A stretch of DNA of 41,082 bases from Prevotella sp. GTDB taxonomy: Bacteria > Bacteroidota > Bacteroidia > Bacteroidales > Bacteroidaceae. Within the stretch, counting starts at the first letter, position 1; every line of letters starts with the position of its first letter. The stretch lies in assembly GCA_022486815.1 (NCBI GenBank), contig JAKVJW010000025.1:1-41082 (forward strand), written 5' to 3'. This document shows, piece by piece, positions 18,308 to 28,222 of this stretch. The translations under genes were made by a program, and so were the position numbers. Under the pieces are notes generated by a model that saw only the letters and a list, made by a program, of their open reading frames with translations, was not told where the DNA came from and did not search any database.

Positions 18308-19126
18308 ATGCTGAGATTCATTTCCTTTGGGAGCGGAACGAGTGGAAATTGTTATTTCCTTTATACGGATACCAGTTCTGTCCTGATTGATGCCGGTGTT
18401 GGCCTGCGGGTTTTAAAAAGAAAATTCCTGAGTTATGGACTTGACTTTCGGATGATCAGAAATATCCTGATCACTCATGATCATGCTGATCATGTGAAGT
18501 CTATAGGAAGCCTTAGTGGTGATTATCATATTCCTGTCTTTGCTACAAGAAAAGTCCATCAGGGAATAGTACGTAATGTCAGTGTGAGGAAGAAAATCCC
18601 CCAAGCGTATATTCATGTCATTGAGAAGGATATTCCTTTTACTCTGGGAGATTTTCTCATTACACCTTTTGGAGTACCTCATAATAGTCTGGAGAATGTA
18701 GGTTATATCATTGAAATAGGCGGCGTCACATTCTGCCTGATGACGGATGTCGGTTCTCTGACTTCTGAGATCAAGAATGCCATCAGCCGGGCCAACTATC
18801 TTGTCATAGAGGCTAATTATAATTTGGATATGCTGCAGCAGGGGCCTTATCCTGATTATATGAAGAAACAGATCATGAGTGATACCGGACATTTAAGTAA
18901 CGAAAATTGCGGGAAGGCTATTGCGGAAAATGCTTCGCAAGGGTTGCGGCATGTCTGGCTGTGTCATCTCAGTGAAACGAATAATACTCCTGCATTTGCT
19001 TGTGACGATGTGAAGAAAGTTATTGAAGAGTATGTGAAAGAAAATCCCTTGAGGAATTTTCTTTTGTCCCTTCCTGTTGATGCTTTATCAAGGAAGATAC
19101 CGAGTAATATATTTGAGTTGAAATAA
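18308..19126 (+). CDS. MBL-fold metallo-hydrolase, WalJ/YycJ-like (second of tandem pair)
   Basis: 272 aa, clearly related along its full length to the upstream protein. It has the same start (LRFISFGSGTSGNCYFL), the same motif at the same positions (H57, H59, D61, H62 in LITHDHADH), the shared DYHIPVFATRKVHQGI segment, VPHNSLENVGYIIE, MTDVGSLTSE, EANYN and DTGHLSNENCGKAIAE. It lacks the 14-residue insertion of copy 1, and copy 1 has EANHN where this one has EANYN. The ATG at 18308 follows the previous TAG by one base; a longer in-frame start at 18281 would overlap the first gene and is not needed. Divergence between the copies suggests an old duplication with both kept functional. Confidence 0.88.
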   Translation: MLRFISFGSGTSGNCYFLYTDTSSVLIDAGVGLRVLKRKFLSYGLDFRMIRNILITHDHADHVKSIGSLSGDYHIPVFATRKVHQGIVRNVSVRKKIPQAYIHVIEKDIPFTLGDFLITPFGVPHNSLENVGYIIEIGGVTFCLMTDVGSLTSEIKNAISRANYLVIEANYNLDMLQQGPYPDYMKKQIMSDTGHLSNENCGKAIAENASQGLRHVWLCHLSETNNTPAFACDDVKKVIEEYVKENPLRNFLLSLPVDALSRKIPSNIFELK

Positions 19127-19210
19127 TGGTGAGTTTTGAAAAGGATTGACCCTTGAAAATAAAGTACGGCTAAAGTACGGCTAAAACGGGGTTTATAATA
19201 AAACTGAAAA

Positions 19211-19241
19211 GCGGGAAGCCTTTATTTAAAGGATTTCCCGC
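19211..19241 (-). terminator. Terminator downstream of tRNA-Cys
   Basis: GCGGGAAG (19211-19218) pairs with the TTTCCCGC block (19234-19241), with an inner CCTTT/AAAGG extension and a small bulge. On the minus strand it is followed by TTTTCAGTTTT. It ends the tRNA transcript 12 nt after the tRNA. Confidence 0.7.
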
Positions 19242-19252
19242 TAATTGCATTG

Positions 19253-19323
19253 AGGTACCAAGCAGAGTCGAACTGCTCTCCACGGTTTTGCAGACCGTTA
19301 CCTAACCGCTCGGCCATGGTACC
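19253..19323 (-). tRNA. tRNA-Cys (GCA)
   Basis: A 71-nt cloverleaf on the minus strand. Acceptor GGTACCA pairs with TGGTACC and the discriminator is T. The D arm is GGCCGAGCGGTTAGG. The anticodon loop is CTGCAAA with GCA (complement at 19289-19291). The T arm is GCAGTTCGACTCTGC. CCA is not encoded. It lies downstream of the feo genes and upstream of a terminator. Confidence 0.95.
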
Positions 19324-19354
19324 ATTCCGTTTAACGAGTGCAAAGGTAAAATTT

Positions 19355-19543
19355 TTATTTTGTTCTTCCAAATTTTTTGCTCGTTTTTTTCTTTTTTCTT
19401 TGGCATGAATCATATATCGGACACCCTGCACACCGGTAATCTTTGCAGACCAGATTCCGTTTTATAGTTCTGTATGTGCTTATCCCTATGTAGGTAAGGG
19501 CGGCAAGCAGAATGATTCCGATAATGATATATTGTAGAGTCAT
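19355..19543 (-). CDS. FeoB-associated Cys-rich membrane protein
   Basis: A 62-aa protein with one N-terminal membrane helix (about 4-22, YIIIGIILLAALTYIGIS). A short cytoplasmic part has a cysteine cluster C33, C38, C41 and C47 (CKDYRCAGCPIYDSC) and a Lys-rich tail. This matches the small Cys-rich partner encoded next to FeoB in many anaerobes, thought to help ferrous iron uptake, perhaps by holding an iron or redox centre. It starts 45 nt after the feoB stop on the same strand, so it is probably in the same transcript. Confidence 0.85.
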   Translation of the reverse strand: MTLQYIIIGIILLAALTYIGISTYRTIKRNLVCKDYRCAGCPIYDSCQRKKKKTSKKFGRTK

Positions 19544-19588
19544 ATTCTTTACGGTTTTAAGTAAAATGCTCAGTCCTGTTTTCTGTAG

Positions 19589-22057
19589 CTATATCACAAA
19601 CAGACCTATCTGGAAAACTATAGCACTGACGATCCATGCTAACACGCACGTGTATCCGGCTGTAAATCCTGCCCATTTCCAACTCCCCGTTTCTCCTTTT
19701 ATGGCTGCAATAGTCGCGATGCAGGGGACATACAACAGTACGAACAGGAGGTAACAGTAGGCTGTAAGACCTGCTATGCGATTCGCCTGCGAGATGCTTA
19801 TTCCATCTGATTGGGCTATATCTTTGACCATTTGCTGATGAATCATTTCTGATCCGCGGGGGCCTTCTGTAGCGTTCCCCTGATTTGCATAGAGTACTCC
19901 AAGGCTGGATGCGACGATCTCTTTGGCTGCTATTCCCGCGATAAGACCGACATCTAGTTTCCAGTTGAATCCCTGAGGACGGAAAACTGGTTCAACGGTG
20001 TGTCCGATCTTGCCAAGGAAACTCTGTTCTTGTTGTTGCTGAGCTGTAAGGTTCTCCGGATGGGGGAAATAGCCTAAGGCCCAGATGATGATACTTCCGA
20101 CCAGGATGACACCACCCATCTTTTTCAAGTACTGTTTCCCTTTTTCCCAGGTGTGACGGCCCATTGCTTTCCATGTAGGGAAACGGTAGGGGGGGAGTTC
20201 CATTACAAATGGCGTATCTTCTCCTTTAAAGAAAAGTTTACCGAACAACAGACTCATCAGAATGGCCATGATAATGCCAACGAGATAGAAAGAGGTGAGG
20301 ATGAGCCCTCGGTATTTCAGTGGGAAGAAGATTCCGCAGATCATGACATAGATAGGTATACGTGCCGTACAACTCATCATCGGAATGATCAGCATCGTGA
20401 TCAGACGTGAACGTTTGCTCTCTATTGTCCGCGTAGCCATGACAGCCGGTACATTACACCCGAATCCCATAATCAGAGGGATGAAGGATTTACCGTGAAG
20501 TCCCATCTTGTGCATCAACTTATCCATGATGAAAGCTGCCCGGGCCATATATCCTGAGTCTTCCAGGAAGGAGATAAAGAAATAGAGGATGAGAATCTGT
20601 GGCACGAAGACGATTACAGCTCCCACACCTCCGATGATACCGTCTACTATCATGGCTTTTATCGGACCGTCCGGCATCGTCGCGCTGATTATATTCCCTA
20701 ATCCGTTGATGCCCTCTTGCAGCCATTCCTGCGGATATGATCCAAGTACAAATGTGGCTGTGAATATCACAAAGAGAATTAAAAAGAAGATAGGGAATCC
20801 TATCCATTTATTGGTAAGGATCTTATCTATCTGATGAGTGAGCTGGTAGCTGTTTTTCTTCTTGCCGGTATGGTAACCGGCTTCCTCCAAGGCGCCATGA
20901 ATGAATCCGTATTTGGCATCCATGATTGCTGTTTCACTGTCTTCCTCTGTTTCTTCCTTGACTCTGGCAGCGGCTGTATCCCTGTGGGCAAAGATCTCTT
21001 TTGCATCGGGAAACTTTGATACTAGATTTTCTACATCTTTGTCTTGCTGGAGGAGTTTGATTGCCAGATAGCGGGTCGAATAGCTCTGTCGAAGATCCTC
21101 TTCTTTCTTGAGGTGTTCCTGAATTTCCTGAATACCTTTTTCTATTTCATGACCATGGTTGATATGGATATGCCGGAAATGTGGGTCACTTCCTTCTTCC
21201 GATTCATATACCTGGATGATCTGATGAAAGAGTTCTTTTATTCCTTTTCCCTTCTTGAAAACGGTCGGTACCATGGGTACACCCAACAGTTCACTTAATT
21301 TGTCCCGGTCGAAGATGTCACCACGCTGATTGGCTTCGTCATAGAAATTCAAGGCTACGACCATGCTGATGTGCATGTCAATCAATTCAGTGGTGAGATA
21401 GAGATTACGCTCAAGGTTGAACGAATCAACAACATTGATGACCACATCGGGTGTCTTCTCAATAAGTTGCTTACGTACGTAGATCTCTTCGGGCGAGTAG
21501 GCTGATAATGAATAAGTTCCGGGTAAGTCGACCAGATTGAATTCATAGCCCTCAAATTTAGCGTAGCCTTCTTTTGCATCTACCGTCACTCCTGCGTAGT
21601 TGCCTACACGCTCATGAGCTCCGGAAGCAAAATTGAAAAGAGAAGTTTTCCCACAGTTGGGGTTTCCTACCAGTGCTACGTTGATGACACGGTGTCTTTC
21701 GTCTGCCGCCTCTTCCCATTCCTTATTGATGAAAGGACGGTCATCAGGGTCAGTGGCGTCTGCCACTGTACGAAGTGTTCGTTTTCCGGCTGAGGCCTGT
21801 TTTTGTTTCTCCTTTTCGATAATTCTTGCCTCTTCCAGAGAGATTACCTCTATCAAGGCAGCTTCGCAATGTCTGAGAGATACCTCGTATCCCATTACCC
21901 TGTATTTTACCGGATCCTTCAGTGGTGCATTAAGAAGGGCTTCTACTGTCTTGCCCTTGATAAATCCCATTTCTATGATCCTTTTGCGAAAACCGCCATG
22001 ACCGGATACTTTTACGATTACTGCTTTTTCTCCGGTTTTGAGTTCTGATAATTTCAT
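19589..22057 (-). CDS. feoB: Ferrous iron transporter FeoB with fused FeoA domain
   Basis: Imports Fe(II) across the inner membrane. The 822-aa protein is a fusion. A FeoA-like SH3 domain fills residues 1-75 (MKLSELKTGEKAVIVKV, ending in VSLRHCEAALIEV), then a charged linker (about 75-120). The FeoB GTPase domain has G1 GNPNCGKTS (131-139), DLPGTYSLSAYSPEE (G3 and switch) and NFYDE (G4). A helical GDI domain and the membrane part with two Gate motifs follow (PLIMGFGCNVPAVMATRTI with its conserved Cys, and the C-terminal partner). FeoA-FeoB fusions are usual in Bacteroidetes. The small Cys-rich protein follows. A -7 element is at 22086-22093. Confidence 0.95.
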   Translation of the reverse strand: MKLSELKTGEKAVIVKVSGHGGFRKRIIEMGFIKGKTVEALLNAPLKDPVKYRVMGYEVSLRHCEAALIEVISLEEARIIEKEKQKQASAGKRTLRTVADATDPDDRPFINKEWEEAADERHRVINVALVGNPNCGKTSLFNFASGAHERVGNYAGVTVDAKEGYAKFEGYEFNLVDLPGTYSLSAYSPEEIYVRKQLIEKTPDVVINVVDSFNLERNLYLTTELIDMHISMVVALNFYDEANQRGDIFDRDKLSELLGVPMVPTVFKKGKGIKELFHQIIQVYESEEGSDPHFRHIHINHGHEIEKGIQEIQEHLKKEEDLRQSYSTRYLAIKLLQQDKDVENLVSKFPDAKEIFAHRDTAAARVKEETEEDSETAIMDAKYGFIHGALEEAGYHTGKKKNSYQLTHQIDKILTNKWIGFPIFFLILFVIFTATFVLGSYPQEWLQEGINGLGNIISATMPDGPIKAMIVDGIIGGVGAVIVFVPQILILYFFISFLEDSGYMARAAFIMDKLMHKMGLHGKSFIPLIMGFGCNVPAVMATRTIESKRSRLITMLIIPMMSCTARIPIYVMICGIFFPLKYRGLILTSFYLVGIIMAILMSLLFGKLFFKGEDTPFVMELPPYRFPTWKAMGRHTWEKGKQYLKKMGGVILVGSIIIWALGYFPHPENLTAQQQQEQSFLGKIGHTVEPVFRPQGFNWKLDVGLIAGIAAKEIVASSLGVLYANQGNATEGPRGSEMIHQQMVKDIAQSDGISISQANRIAGLTAYCYLLFVLLYVPCIATIAAIKGETGSWKWAGFTAGYTCVLAWIVSAIVFQIGLFVI

Positions 22058-22085
22058 CTTTTACCGTTTTACCTATATTTGGTTG

Positions 22086-22093
22086 CAAATATA
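22086..22093 (-). promoter_or_regulatory. -7 element for feoB
   Basis: TATATTTG on the minus strand, 28 nt before the ATG at 22057. A CTG rather than TTG is near the -33 position. The remaining 186-nt gap to the ABC ATPase gene shows no clear Fur-type palindrome. Confidence 0.5.
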
Positions 22094-22243
22094 AACATAC
22101 TTTATAGGACTAGGACAGAATTGCGTCTGTAATATCTGAAAATACCTACAAATAATGAGGGGAAAACAGTATGTTTGGCCCTTCTACTCTCTTGTAGCAG
22201 TGAAGATAATGCCTGAAATGATGTGTGTATGCAATCAGAAAGT

Positions 22244-22969
22244 TTATATTTCAAAATAATCATCGAGTTCTTGATTTGCGGAACCATTTTCATTGGTAAG
22301 GTCCTTGAGCACATATCCTTTCTCCATAAGAATGATTCGGTTACTGATTTCAACAGTATGTTGAAGATTATGGCTGGATACGATAATGGTTGCCTTCGTC
22401 TCCTGTAAATAATTCGTCAGTAGCCGTTTTAGATAGTTTTGGCTTGATGGATCCAGAAAATTGAACGGTTCATCGAGAACGAGGAGTTGAGGCCGGTTGA
22501 TCATGGCACCGACAATACCGATCTTTTGTTTGTTACCGGCAGAGAAATCCCTTATGAGTTTTTTCTGTCCCATGATTTCATCTCCCATGAAGTCGTGGAA
22601 AGAAGCGAGTTGCTCGTAGAGTTGTTCTTTAGGGATATTATTGACTTTAGCTACGAATTCAAAGTATTCTTCAGGGGTGAGAAAGTCTATGAGAAATCCT
22701 TCATCAATATAGGCACCGGTGAAAGGCTTCCATTCTTCCGATTTGGCTGGATCAATACTTTGGTTCTCATCTTCAATCTGATAAATGAGATGAACATACC
22801 CCTCATCACTTTTTAAAAGGTCAAGCATTAATCGGAACAGCGTTGTCTTTCCGGCACCATTGTTTCCGACAAGACCGATAATTTCTCCTGAAGACAACAG
22901 AAGTTCGGGGATATTGACTGCTGTCTTTTCCCCGAACTTCTTGATGAGATGATGGAGTTCTATCTTCAT
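22244..22969 (-). CDS. ABC transporter ATP-binding protein
   Basis: A 241-aa stand-alone ATPase subunit. Walker A is GNNGAGKT (35-42), the signature region is FSAGNKQK (instead of LSGGQ), Walker B is LLVLDEP with the catalytic Glu, and the switch His is in IIVSSHNL. The signature and the short length resemble drug- or bacteriocin-type exporters (CcmA-like) and Bacteroidetes ATPases paired with separate membrane subunits. No permease gene is adjacent, so the partner must be elsewhere or the protein works alone. The gene follows secA on the same strand after a 15-nt gap and may be read through from it. Confidence 0.88.
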   Translation of the reverse strand: MKIELHHLIKKFGEKTAVNIPELLLSSGEIIGLVGNNGAGKTTLFRLMLDLLKSDEGYVHLIYQIEDENQSIDPAKSEEWKPFTGAYIDEGFLIDFLTPEEYFEFVAKVNNIPKEQLYEQLASFHDFMGDEIMGQKKLIRDFSAGNKQKIGIVGAMINRPQLLVLDEPFNFLDPSSQNYLKRLLTNYLQETKATIIVSSHNLQHTVEISNRIILMEKGYVLKDLTNENGSANQELDDYFEI

Positions 22970-22984
22970 AATCTCTGTTTGCTT

Positions 22985-25900
22985 TTAAAATAAGTTTTTC
23001 CCGTGGCAGTACTTGAATTTCTTTCCGCTTCCACATGGACAAGGATCATTCGGACGTGGCATCTTTTCAGCCTTATAGGGGGTGTGGTTACGCATCGGTG
23101 CACCTTCATTTCGGGTATCCTGGCGCATTGCAGCTTGTTGTGCTGCACGCCCGGAACGTCCTGTTTCATCACCGAGGTCATTCTTCTGTTCAATGTAACG
23201 TCTGGAGTGCTGCTCTGGTGCTGCCTCTTGTACCTGTTGCTGCATTTCCGGAATCTGCCCACGCATGAGGATCTCTGCGATACGATTGTTCATTTCATCG
23301 ATCATGGAGTCCCATACTTTTACACTCTCGAGCTTGAACACCAGTAACGGGTCTTTCTGTTCATAACTTGCGTTCTGGACAGAATGGCGCAGATCATCAA
23401 GTTGGCGGAGATTCTCTTTCCATTCATCGTCAACGATATGGAGCATAATAACCTTTTCAAACTGTTTGACTACAGATTTTGCTTCTGTGTCGTAGGCCTC
23501 TTTCAGATCACATGGAATATTGTAGACACGTTTGCCGTCCGTGATTGGTACCATGATCCGCTGGTAAATCTGTCCCTGTTTTTCATAGACATCTTTGATG
23601 ATCGGCAAAGCTACAGACTGGATACGATCCGTCTTTCGCTTGAAATCTGCCATCGCTGACTGGAATGCGCGTTCTTCCAGGTCATTCTTGGTACTGTTTT
23701 CGAATTCATCGGCATCAAACGGAATCTCCATTGCCAGAACCTTGAGGAATTTTTCGGAGGCTTCTTCGAAATCATTGTTCGCAATGATATTGACTACACG
23801 ATCCCAGATCACATTCGTGATATCCATACCGATACGCTCACCCATAAGGGCATGACGGCGTTTTTCGTAGATAACGGTACGTTGTTTGTTCATCACGTCA
23901 TCGTATTCCAGAAGGTGCTTACGGATACCGAAGTTGTTCTCTTCAACTTTCTTTTGTGCCCGTTCAATACTCTTGGAGATCATCGGACTTTCGATACGTT
24001 CACCTTCTGAAAAGCCCAGACGGTCCATGACCTTGGCAATACGCTCAGAACCGAAGAGACGCATCAGTTTGTCTTCCAGACTGACATAGAATACAGATGA
24101 ACCCGGATCGCCCTGACGTCCTGCACGACCACGCAACTGGCGGTCAACACGGCGACTTTCATGTCGTTCTGTACCGATGATGGCAAGACCTCCGGCTGCT
24201 TTGACTTCCGGAGTTAACTTGATATCCGTTCCACGACCTGCCATATTGGTAGCAATGGTGATTGCACCTAATCCATTCTCGCTGCGTCCTGCTTCTGCGA
24301 CAATCTGAGCCTCCTTTTGATGGAGCTTGGCATTCAATACGTTATGAGGGATATCACGCATCTTCAGCATCTTGCTTAGCAATTCGGATATTTCCACTGA
24401 TGTCGTACCTACCAGACAAGGACGTCCGCTATCCCTCATGGCAACAATCTCATCAATGACAGCTTTGTATTTCTCACGTGCCGTCTTATAGATACGGTCT
24501 TCCATATCCTTACGGATAATAGGCTTGTTCGTAGGAATCTCTACGACATCCAGTTTATAGATGTCCCAGAACTCTCCGGCTTCTGTACTGGCGGTACCCG
24601 TCATACCAGCCAGTTTGTGATACATACGGAAATAATTCTGCAGGGTGATGGTTGCATAGGTCTGTGTGGCTGCTTCCACCTTGACATGCTCTTTCGCTTC
24701 AATAGCCTGGTGTAGTCCATCGCTCCATCGGCGGCCTTCCATGATACGACCGGTCTGTTCATCAACGATCTTTACCTGTCCATCCATGACGACATATTCG
24801 TCATCTTTGTTAAACATGGTATAGGCTTTGAGGAGCTGCTGTAAAGTATGGACACGTTCACTCTGTACACTATAGTGGGTCAGCAGGTCGTCTTTCTTGT
24901 CGATATACTCTTCGTCCGTATATTTCCCGTCTTCTTTCTCTTTCTCCAAATCAGAAAGTTCACTGGCAATATCAGGAAGGACAAAAAGTTTAGCATCATT
25001 CGTCTGCTTGGACAACCATGCATCACCCTTATCTGTAGTATCGGCAGAATTCATCTTTTCGTCAACAACGAAATACAGCGGCTCGACAGCTTTTGGCATC
25101 TCCCGGTTATTGTTGGCCATATAGAATTCTTCTGTCTTTAACATTCCAGCCCTAATTCCCTCTTCGGAGAGAAACTTGATTAAAGGTTTATATTTTGGCA
25201 GAGCCTTATAAGAACGGTAAAGAGCGAGAAAACCCTTATCAAGTGTCTTTTGATCATTCTCTTGCTTGCCTTTGGTGATTTCTTGTTTTGCCTCAGCCAG
25301 CATTTCTGTAGCTTGCCGGCGCTGCACTTCGTAAAGGCGTTCTACAAGAGGCTGGTATTCTTCATACATCTGGTCATCCCCTTTTGGGATTGGACCGGAG
25401 ATAATCAACGGAGTACGGGCATCATCAATCAATACTGAGTCGACCTCATCGACAATGGCATAGTTGTGTTCACGTTGTACGAGGTCGTCAGGACTGATAG
25501 CCATATTGTCACGCAGATAGTCGAAACCGAATTCATTGTTTGTTCCGAAAGTGATATCTGCCTGATAGGCCTTACGCCGTTCTTGGGAATTAGGCTGATG
25601 AAGGTCAATACAATCTACACTCAATCCATTGAATTCATAGAGAGGCCCCATCCATTGACAATCTCGTTTAGCCAGATAATCATTGACGGTCACCATGTGT
25701 ACACCCTTTCCTGTGAGTGCGTTCAGGAATACAGGCAGTGTGGCAACAAGTGTCTTACCTTCACCTGTAGCCATCTCGGCGATCTTGCCCTGATGAAGTA
25801 CAACACCACCGAAGAGCTGTACATCGTAGTGGACCATATTCCATTTGACCTTGGTTCCGCCAGCAGTCCATTCATTATGATAGATGGCTTTATCACCGTC

Positions 25901-26347
25901 GATAGTGATAAAATCCTTTTTAGGGTCGGAAGCCAGTGTACGGTCGAAATCGGTAGCGGTAACGACGGTTTCTTCGTTTTCAGTAAAACGACGGGCTGTT
26001 TCCTTTATGATATTGAAAGCAATGGGCATTACCTCATTGAGAGCCTCTTCGTATTTGTCATCAGCTTCCTTGTTGAGTTTATCGATCTCGTCGAAGATAG
26101 CTTCACGTTCATCGATCGGTGTATCTTCGATCGTAGATTTGAGTTCTACGATTTTGTCCTTTTCTGACTTGGCAGCTTCTTGTACGTATTTCTTTATCTC
26201 ATCCGTTTTTGCACGTAGCTCGTCATTGTTGAGCTTTTTGATATCCGGATAGGCGGCATTGATCTTGTCTACAAAAGGCTTGATCAGTTTCATATCCCGT
26301 GTAGATTTATCTCCAAAAAGAGATTTGAGAAAATTATTTAAATTCAT
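22985..26347 (-). CDS. secA: Preprotein translocase ATPase SecA
   Basis: The motor of the Sec secretion pathway, driving unfolded proteins through SecYEG. The 1120-aa length is long compared with about 900 in E. coli but usual for Bacteroidetes, because of insertions in the first nucleotide-binding domain and a long linker. Visible are [14 protein letters not shown] (Walker A), [32 protein letters not shown] (DEAD-like Walker B), [26 protein letters not shown] and [13 protein letters not shown]. The C-terminal zinc finger [14 protein letters not shown] is intact, for SecB or ribosome contact. No good promoter consensus is seen in the 92 nt upstream. Confidence 0.97.
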   Translation of the reverse strand: MNLNNFLKSLFGDKSTRDMKLIKPFVDKINAAYPDIKKLNNDELRAKTDEIKKYVQEAAKSEKDKIVELKSTIEDTPIDEREAIFDEIDKLNKEADDKYEEALNEVMPIAFNIIKETARRFTENEETVVTATDFDRTLASDPKKDFITIDGDKAIYHNEWTAGGTKVKWNMVHYDVQLFGGVVLHQGKIAEMATGEGKTLVATLPVFLNALTGKGVHMVTVNDYLAKRDCQWMGPLYEFNGLSVDCIDLHQPNSQERRKAYQADITFGTNNEFGFDYLRDNMAISPDDLVQREHNYAIVDEVDSVLIDDARTPLIISGPIPKGDDQMYEEYQPLVERLYEVQRRQATEMLAEAKQEITKGKQENDQKTLDKGFLALYRSYKALPKYKPLIKFLSEEGIRAGMLKTEEFYMANNNREMPKAVEPLYFVVDEKMNSADTTDKGDAWLSKQTNDAKLFVLPDIASELSDLEKEKEDGKYTDEEYIDKKDDLLTHYSVQSERVHTLQQLLKAYTMFNKDDEYVVMDGQVKIVDEQTGRIMEGRRWSDGLHQAIEAKEHVKVEAATQTYATITLQNYFRMYHKLAGMTGTASTEAGEFWDIYKLDVVEIPTNKPIIRKDMEDRIYKTAREKYKAVIDEIVAMRDSGRPCLVGTTSVEISELLSKMLKMRDIPHNVLNAKLHQKEAQIVAEAGRSENGLGAITIATNMAGRGTDIKLTPEVKAAGGLAIIGTERHESRRVDRQLRGRAGRQGDPGSSVFYVSLEDKLMRLFGSERIAKVMDRLGFSEGERIESPMISKSIERAQKKVEENNFGIRKHLLEYDDVMNKQRTVIYEKRRHALMGERIGMDITNVIWDRVVNIIANNDFEEASEKFLKVLAMEIPFDADEFENSTKNDLEERAFQSAMADFKRKTDRIQSVALPIIKDVYEKQGQIYQRIMVPITDGKRVYNIPCDLKEAYDTEAKSVVKQFEKVIMLHIVDDEWKENLRQLDDLRHSVQNASYEQKDPLLVFKLESVKVWDSMIDEMNNRIAEILMRGQIPEMQQQVQEAAPEQHSRRYIEQKNDLGDETGRSGRAAQQAAMRQDTRNEGAPMRNHTPYKAEKMPRPNDPCPCGSGKKFKYCHGKNLF

Positions 26348-26439
26348 TTTGTGTTATTTATTTCATATATATTGTAAAAGTTGCATAGTGTAGCTATCCC
26401 TTTCTATATGCCATCATGACTATAAAAAGAGAAAAGGGG

Positions 26440-26847
26440 CTAAAGAAAGGATGATTGGTCTGGCCCTCTGATTACAATGGAATCATAAATAATCAGTTTT
26501 GCCTTTTTGCATGTTGATTCTGTTTCCGGATCAAATGATCTGACGAATTGCGAAAAAACTATGGGACTTTTTGTGAAAAAAGCATCTTTATTCAGATGCT
26601 GTGTTTGTACATTCTTATCCTGTGTTTTCTTAAAGACACGTATGATGGACAGAATGTCATTTTCTATAGCTTTAACCTCTGTTGGAGCCATAACTCCATC
26701 TTTGGAAATATCAGATAAAGCTAACTTTAGCGCTGAATGATAGACCTGAGCCTCTACACTGGTGGTAGCCGCAAGCAAGACCAGCATCGTTACGATGCAA
26801 TGGTTAACGGTGCTGTCTTTATGTTTCTTTATTAATTCTGTGCTCAT
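26440..26847 (-). CDS. Small hypothetical secreted protein (135 aa)
   Basis: Unknown family. The N-terminus has a basic stretch and a hydrophobic segment (HCIVTMLVLLAATTSVEA) that looks like a Sec signal cleaved near residue 33. The mature 100 aa are mostly helical with scattered charges. Its ATG overlaps the TGA of the Lnb gene (ATGA, 26844-26847), so translation is coupled to the lipoprotein acyltransferase. This suggests a related envelope role, but no motif supports a specific function. Confidence 0.65.
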   Translation of the reverse strand: MSTELIKKHKDSTVNHCIVTMLVLLAATTSVEAQVYHSALKLALSDISKDGVMAPTEVKAIENDILSIIRVFKKTQDKNVQTQHLNKDAFFTKSPIVFSQFVRSFDPETESTCKKAKLIIYDSIVIRGPDQSSFL

Positions 26848-28085
26848 TCAGTTTGAATTCCTTTTTTATTCTTCTGCTTATCGTGTAGCAAAGTCATCTT
26901 GAATACGCATCTTAATAGCAAACACCATGCCAATAAAGTTATTCCTTCTGCATAAGTTTGAAAGACTCCTCCGATAATACCGAATATCAAGAAGAAAGTC
27001 CAGATTCTCCAGAAAGGATGCAGTATTCCTTTTCGCTCGTTTTTGATGAGGGGATAAGCAAAAAACAGGGTGAGGGGATTAAGGATAAGTATCTGGAAGT
27101 TCAGACTCACCGTTGGATGTTGGGAGAAGATCATCAGGAAAAGGATAATCCCGGGCAGCCCTGTTGCTAATAATAAGAAGAGGTCTATTCCCCAGAAATT
27201 CCGTTTTTTGAAATATTCTAATGTACTCAGTGCGATCAGGACAAGCGTAAAGAGGATGAATGCCAGTTTGGGCGTAAAACCTTTAGCCGGTATGATGCTC
27301 GCACCTGGAGCAATCAAATAGGATGACTTGCCGATGAATGATTGTTTCTTTCCGTTCTTATAGCGGTAAGCATGGGCAAAATCCTTGCTCAACTGCTCCG
27401 GAAGAAATTCATGCTGATTGTAGTGAAGTGACAAATCGGCTTTTATGCCCAGAAGCAAATCTTCACCGAAACGATTCCATCTGTGATTGACAGTACATTC
27501 GTGAAGCAGTTCCCGATAGGAAGGATAAGACTTGGAAATATCAGGGTTGATCGGTTGATCGGACGATCCCAGATTATCCAGAAGAATATCTCTTGCACGT
27601 GTCGTGCAGTTATCGTAGAAATAATTATATCGGTATGTGCGGTTTTCCGGAAGATAGTTCTTGTTGAGAGCCTGTATGATATGCCATTTCTCCATGGGAG
27701 TGAGTTGAAGCTGCTGCTCCTTTACCCAGCGTCCTTCTTCGCGGTATTCAGATAAGAAATCCTGCGTGCTCATCAGCCCCATTTGATAATCAGTAAGTCC
27801 GAATATGAAGCGCAGTATAAAATATTTCTGGCTGAAAGAGAACATTCCATAATTTGCAGAGAGGTCTATGCCGGTGGTACGGTCATTGATGCGAATTGCA
27901 GTATGACCATACTGGCTCCATACTTCTGATCCGGGTCCACAAGTCAGCAGGCTGACATCAACTTGCTCCATGTGCCTGAGAATGTCTCCAGGAGGGACCG
28001 TTGTGGGATTAGAGGCAGCTGCGGCTGTTAAATTCATTAACAGTAATGACACAGCAATGCATAAAATAGATTCGAAACGTTTCAC
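26844..28085 (-). CDS. Lnb-type lipoprotein N-acyltransferase (DUF4105)
   Basis: 413 aa. A signal peptide (1-24) leads to a periplasmic DUF4105 domain (about 35-245) and then four to five membrane helices (about 270-400). The periplasmic domain has QYGHTAIRIND with H61 and YNYFYDNCTTRARD with C160, a His/Cys pair fitting a thioester-forming acyltransferase. Proteins of this layout were recently shown in Bacteroides to add the third, N-linked acyl chain to lipoproteins, replacing Lnt; assignment here is by similarity of layout and motifs. The start is GTG at 28083-28085, the only one giving a complete signal peptide. It overlaps the small secreted protein gene by 4 nt. Confidence 0.82.
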   Translation of the reverse strand: MKRFESILCIAVSLLLMNLTAAAASNPTTVPPGDILRHMEQVDVSLLTCGPGSEVWSQYGHTAIRINDRTTGIDLSANYGMFSFSQKYFILRFIFGLTDYQMGLMSTQDFLSEYREEGRWVKEQQLQLTPMEKWHIIQALNKNYLPENRTYRYNYFYDNCTTRARDILLDNLGSSDQPINPDISKSYPSYRELLHECTVNHRWNRFGEDLLLGIKADLSLHYNQHEFLPEQLSKDFAHAYRYKNGKKQSFIGKSSYLIAPGASIIPAKGFTPKLAFILFTLVLIALSTLEYFKKRNFWGIDLFLLLATGLPGIILFLMIFSQHPTVSLNFQILILNPLTLFFAYPLIKNERKGILHPFWRIWTFFLIFGIIGGVFQTYAEGITLLAWCLLLRCVFKMTLLHDKQKNKKGIQTE

Positions 28086-28142
28086 GATGCAAAAATAACT
28101 TTAATTTCTGACTTATCGTTCTTTTATATCAAAAATTTTCAA

Positions 28143-28150
28143 TACTTTTG
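28143..28150 (+). promoter_or_regulatory. -7 element of the OMP-lptC operon
   Basis: TACTTTTG, 72 nt before the ATG at 28223. No convincing TTG at -33. On the opposite strand TATTTTTG (28090-28097) may serve the Lnb gene, but would overlap its start region. Confidence 0.4.
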
Positions 28151-28222
28151 CAAACAAATGTGTTAAAATAAGAGATTTGCGATGAGTGACGATCAAATTG
28201 CCAACTCCTAAATACAAAACGA

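Noticed and set aside
19222..19431. 69-codon open frame over tRNA-Cys
   Set aside because: It reads through the tRNA gene and has no protein-like features.
22058..22243. Fur box upstream of feoB
   Set aside because: No palindrome close to a Fur or DtxR-type operator could be recognised; AT-richness alone is not evidence.
25466..26167. 233-codon open frame antisense to secA
   Set aside because: A shadow of the secA frame; no recognisable domain and no promoter.
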